DNA of 64,000 nt from RGIG3701 sp017403345. GTDB taxonomy: Bacteria > Planctomycetota > Planctomycetia > Pirellulales > Thermoguttaceae. The DNA lies in assembly GCA_017403345.1 (NCBI GenBank), contig JAFQOH010000130.1, positions 1 to 64,000 of the forward strand. Direction: 5' to 3'. Position 1 is the first letter of the stretch; each line of letters starts with the position of its first letter. The position numbers and the translations under genes are program-made. The notes beneath the pieces are model-generated. The model was not told where the DNA came from. It saw only the letters and a list, made by a program, of their open reading frames with translations, and made no database searches. This document shows positions 61,701 to 64,000 of this stretch, one piece after another.

Positions 61701-64000
61701 AACTGGCAGTCTCGGGCCGATTTCTATTCCTGGAATCGCGAGCTTTGGTTTGAGCTGGAGCAGGTCCAGGCAAAATTGCGCCGTTTTGACTATTTGCCCG
61801 GTTTGTGGAAGCTCTACGAATTCTACGACCAGCGCATTCCAAAGACCGTTTCGGACTCCGCATCTCTTGAAAAATGGCTCCGGAAAGCGGACACGGAAAC
61901 GTTGAAGTCGCTGGAGATGAAAGAAGAGGATCTGGTCTCCGAATCTGCGGACGCTTCGCTTGCGGAACGGTTTCCGGATTCCTTCTCGGGGGAATTTACG
62001 TACACATCGAGTCCCGTTGCGATGAAAAAGCCGCCAAAGGCCGGAACGAGCAGGGCGTTCCTCACCGATCTGGACGCTTCTTCCGGTGACAGCACTTCCG
62101 GTGACAGCACTTCCGGTGACAGCACTTCCGGTGACAGCACTTCCTTCAGTGCCAAGACTGCTCAAGAAAGCGGAACTCCGGACGTACCGATGCGTGAGAT
62201 CCGTCTTTTCGGGCAGGTCATCCAGCCGGCGAAACCGAAAGTCCAGTCCGCAAGATCGAAAGTGCAGCCGGCGAAACCACAACCACAACCACAACCACCA
62301 CCACAAACGCAAACGCAAACGCAAAATTCAGATCCTGGCGCTCTTGCCGTGCGTTCAGAGTCCCCGGCTGCGGAGAAACCGCGGGAAAAAGAGACCGTCA
62401 AAGCTCCTCAGTCGTCCGGGAAAATGGAGTCGCGTTCCTCAACGGCGTCCTGCATGACGTCCAGTTATCGATTCCCGCTGGAGTACCGATTCGAGCCGGG
62501 GGGGGAAACGGACGGCGTTACGCTCCACGCGACGCTGGAGACGGTCCATCAGCTTCAGGAAAGCGCATTGGAATGGGGAATTCCGGGACTTTTGGAGGAA
62601 CGAGTCGCATACCTAATCAAGTCGCTTCCGAAAGAACTGCGCCGTAAACTGATCCCAGCTCCGGACACAGCCCGAGCGGTTTGTGCGCGCATTCCGTTCG
62701 GTGTCGGGAATCTCCGGACGGTGCTTGCGGGAGAGTTTACTCGGATCGCAGGCGAGTACATTCGGGAAAAGGATCTCGATTTTGGAAACATTCCGGAGGC
62801 GCTTCAGATCAACATTCGGGTCAGTGATTCGCAGGGAAATATTCTCGTTCAGAGCCGCAGTCTTCGCGAGGTCCTGCTGCACGTGGGAGAGCAGGCGTCG
62901 GAAAAATTCGCACTGGTCGAGGATTCCCGCTGGACGCGCAGCGGATTGACCTCTTGGAATTTTGGTGAACTTCCGGTCCAGGTCCAGATAGAATCCACGC
63001 TTTTGGATGCTTCTTCGCGAGCCGGACGGATCTCTGCGTTTCCGATGCTGATCGATGAAGGCAAAACGGTCGGGATCCGTCTTTCAACTTCCCAGTTTCA
63101 GGCTGAGCTGAACACTCGGCGTGCCGTCATGCGTCTTTTCCGCTACTCAGCAAACCAGGAATTGACCCGGCAGGCGCTTTGGATGCCGCACTTTCACGAG
63201 ATGAAAATGCAGGCGGACTACTTCATCAAGACGACGAAAACTCCGTTTGCAGACACGATCTGCGACTTGGTCGCGCAGACTGCACTGGATCCGTCCGGTT
63301 TCCCTGCGTTGGCGGATATGCCGTCGCTTTTGAATCGTGTGCCGCGCGATCTGCAGGAGTACGAGCGGATCGTGAAGCTCGCAAAGGGGAGGATCTCCAT
63401 CGTCGTGCAGGAACTTCCCGAACCGCTTGCGCAGCTTTGGAAAGCGTATCATGCGGCGATTCGTGCACTGAATGGCATTTGTGCGCAGAATTCTCGACGC
63501 CATGCCGTCAATGACCTTGCATCGCAGCTGAAGATCGGGACCGTGCAGGTCAAATCTTTCGGAAATCTTCGAAAGAATGCCGCGCAAACAGAGTCGGTCT
63601 CCTCCACAAAAGAGGATGGTGCAAAAGAGGCGCTGCCGTCCCGCGTAGCGCTTTACGAGCCCTTCCAGCCGATCGTGGACGATTTGGATGCGCAGATACG
63701 CCGACTTACGCCGCCGGACTTTCTCTTGCGCACTTCCTGGAAGTACGTGAAGCATTTTGCCCGATACTTCCGCGGGATCGAGGCTCGCATTCAGGCACTT
63801 TCCGGAACGAATTCCGGCACCAGGATCGCACTGACTCGAGGAATGGAGCAGATCCGCGAGCTGGAACACTTCCAGTCGGAATACGAGAGACTCCGTAAGG
63901 ATTTTGACTTGCGCGGCATGGAAAGCGAAGAGCTTGAAGAATTCCGTTGGGCGATCGAAGAGTACAGGATCTCGCTTTTTGCGCAAAAACTGGGAACTGC
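58716..64000 (+). CDS. hrpA: HrpA-type DEAH RNA helicase, unusually long; 3' end outside window
   Basis: The frame is open from the ATG at 58716 to the window end, at least 1761 residues; E. coli HrpA has 1300. Helicase motifs are GETGSGKSTQLPK (Walker A, near residue 93-100), HTQPRRIAAISIA, LMTDGILLAE, IIDEAHERS (DEAH), TSATID, and QRKGRCGRIGPGVCIRLYS. The C-terminal DUF3418 region is seen in SYRFPLEYRFEPGGETDGVTL-type sequence. Low-complexity inserts separate the parts: EEDEDDDEDGNGNGRGR near 310, an extended insert near 800-900, four 15-bp SGDST repeats near 1125-1142 and PQ/TQ runs near 1190-1205. HrpA helps mRNA processing and rescue of stalled ribosomes. No terminator or stop is visible. 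Confidence 0.92.
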   Translation, partial: MNQPNSSKKRSSSSEMETSASSPDPRSASEKRKDPHFSREKERFERKRKEKWAAKRRELSIPELVFDEELPVSSRREEIKKAIRENQIVVLCGETGSGKSTQLPKICLELGFGVRKLIGHTQPRRIAAISIANRLAQEISMGRQKPLPAPEKNTPTQDADKNAPAPVSKEHSVSENSASEKKPLTLIPPEKLVGYKIRFTDHTSPETCIKLMTDGILLAETQSDRFLNQYEVLIIDEAHERSLNIDFLIGILRRLADKRPDLKIILTSATIDAARFAAHFETETRRVPILTIEGRTYPVDVLYQPIFEEDEDDDEDGNGNGRGRSERKKEASVRIIHDGDVHQAVIRAAETLAKKGPGDMLVFMPTERDIHELVKLFQGESQRQRLSLFRNENVDVLPLYARLPADAQQKIFNPVSKKRRIVIATNVAESSVTVPRIRYVIDSGTARISRYSARSKTQRLPIEPISRASADQRKGRCGRIGPGVCIRLYSEEDYLSREEYTQPEIQRTNLASVILQTKLLRLGRIESFPFIDMPKIASIRDGYRTLFELKALTKASADGELTPLGQKLAKLPVDPRIGRMVLEALEMAKEAHAGASVPGSGRGETGPLPPQREKKRGRTEKKGTEKKEKERLQVDPLREILVIASALTIRDPRERPVEKQGEADAAHVQFMDPRSDFLSFLKIWDFYSRMKDKLSRSQLIKACRQNFLSWNRMREWQDVCHQLHEMVQDLMKEAQLPKTLLFEDETFLALGAIPNEKPEQTAARYDAIHRVLLSGLLSNIGQKTPLPQEYAVGGGGKCVLWPGSGLLKLTGGECPEKGGNAKNAAGSTSSSAGISKKHHSEADEIHRPKAGHRLWGRNLDAYGRILENGTEDRTLEDPESTADGSRNEVAETAETAPRKKSLPAWVMAAEMVETSKRFLRTNAVIDPEWIEPLAGHLVTKTHSEPHWSKQNNQVMVYEKVTLSGLVIVPRRRVPYSAIDPEKAREMFIQLGLVEGNWQSRADFYSWNRELWFELEQVQAKLRRFDYLPGLWKLYEFYDQRIPKTVSDSASLEKWLRKADTETLKSLEMKEEDLVSESADASLAERFPDSFSGEFTYTSSPVAMKKPPKAGTSRAFLTDLDASSGDSTSGDSTSGDSTSGDSTSFSAKTAQESGTPDVPMREIRLFGQVIQPAKPKVQSARSKVQPAKPQPQPQPPPQTQTQTQNSDPGALAVRSESPAAEKPREKETVKAPQSSGKMESRSSTASCMTSSYRFPLEYRFEPGGETDGVTLHATLETVHQLQESALEWGIPGLLEERVAYLIKSLPKELRRKLIPAPDTARAVCARIPFGVGNLRTVLAGEFTRIAGEYIREKDLDFGNIPEALQINIRVSDSQGNILVQSRSLREVLLHVGEQASEKFALVEDSRWTRSGLTSWNFGELPVQVQIESTLLDASSRAGRISAFPMLIDEGKTVGIRLSTSQFQAELNTRRAVMRLFRYSANQELTRQALWMPHFHEMKMQADYFIKTTKTPFADTICDLVAQTALDPSGFPALADMPSLLNRVPRDLQEYERIVKLAKGRISIVVQELPEPLAQLWKAYHAAIRALNGICAQNSRRHAVNDLASQLKIGTVQVKSFGNLRKNAAQTESVSSTKEDGAKEALPSRVALYEPFQPIVDDLDAQIRRLTPPDFLLRTSWKYVKHFARYFRGIEARIQALSGTNSGTRIALTRGMEQIRELEHFQSEYERLRKDFDLRGMESEELEEFRWAIEEYRISLFAQKLGT
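62081..62140 (+). repeat. 15-bp tandem repeat, four copies, coding for Ser-Gly-Asp-Ser-Thr
   Basis: Perfect unit TTCCGGTGACAGCAC, in frame within hrpA. Confidence 0.95.

Overview
The window looks like a stretch of chromosome from a gut- or biofilm-type member of the Planctomycetota, probably Pirellulales-like; this is inferred. The grounds are roughly 50% GC, HEAT-like repeats in a secreted orphan protein, an hpnE-type dehydroxylase, a large DUF4091-like secreted carbohydrate-active protein, a Tat-exported GH5-like enzyme, and many membrane or secreted proteins with low-complexity linkers. There is one tRNA (Ser-UGA) and no rRNA, prophage, IS element or CRISPR array.

Region 1-12644 is the stand-out. 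Seven tightly packed genes on the + strand (gaps of at most 12 nt, several overlaps) form a BREX type 4-like anti-phage locus. They are an unidentified helix-rich gene cut by the window edge, a PAPS-reductase/DndC-like protein (BrxP) with a DUF4007-like end, a giant P-loop ATPase (BrxC/PglY), a PglZ phosphatase-fold protein, a short BrxL-like AAA+ protein, a 69-aa two-CxxC protein and a NifS/IscS/DndA-like cysteine desulfurase. No methyltransferase gene is present, so sulfur chemistry rather than methylation is the natural guess for the DNA mark. Two features are unusual. The first gene carries an AGTC tetranucleotide tract whose length sets the reading frame, with both other frames closing within about 50 nt, as in a phase switch. 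An AT-rich block without any GATC from 1771 to 2816 sits inside brxP and looks like a recombined allele segment.

Region 12622-24248 is housekeeping: fabZ, a sigma-70 factor and a small Cys protein on the minus strand, then a secreted cyclophilin, dnaB, apbE, a HEAT-like orphan, a GNAT protein, an S41 protease and serS. Region 24324-40675 holds a VWA membrane protein, topA with a histone H1-like tail, hpnE, tRNA-Ser, a TPR protein, purT, a ROK kinase, a GH5-like enzyme, miaB, and an AAA/DUF4143 ATPase whose promoter carries two CRP-type palindromes. Region 41003-64000 holds a SIS-HAD fusion, a two-lobe M16 peptidase, a beta-helix protein, folP, a repeat-bearing membrane protein, rpsA, the DUF4091 protein, a dolichol-phosphate-mannose-synthase-like transferase, ilvD, a DtxR-like regulator and the start of a very long hrpA.

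Short tandem repeats are everywhere. Inside genes their periods are 9, 15 or 18 bp and keep frame; the AGTC tract is the only clear frame-breaking one. Promoters that can be read share an almost invariant 16-bp spacer. Positions, motifs and repeat counts were read by eye; family names rest on motif recognition, not on database searches.
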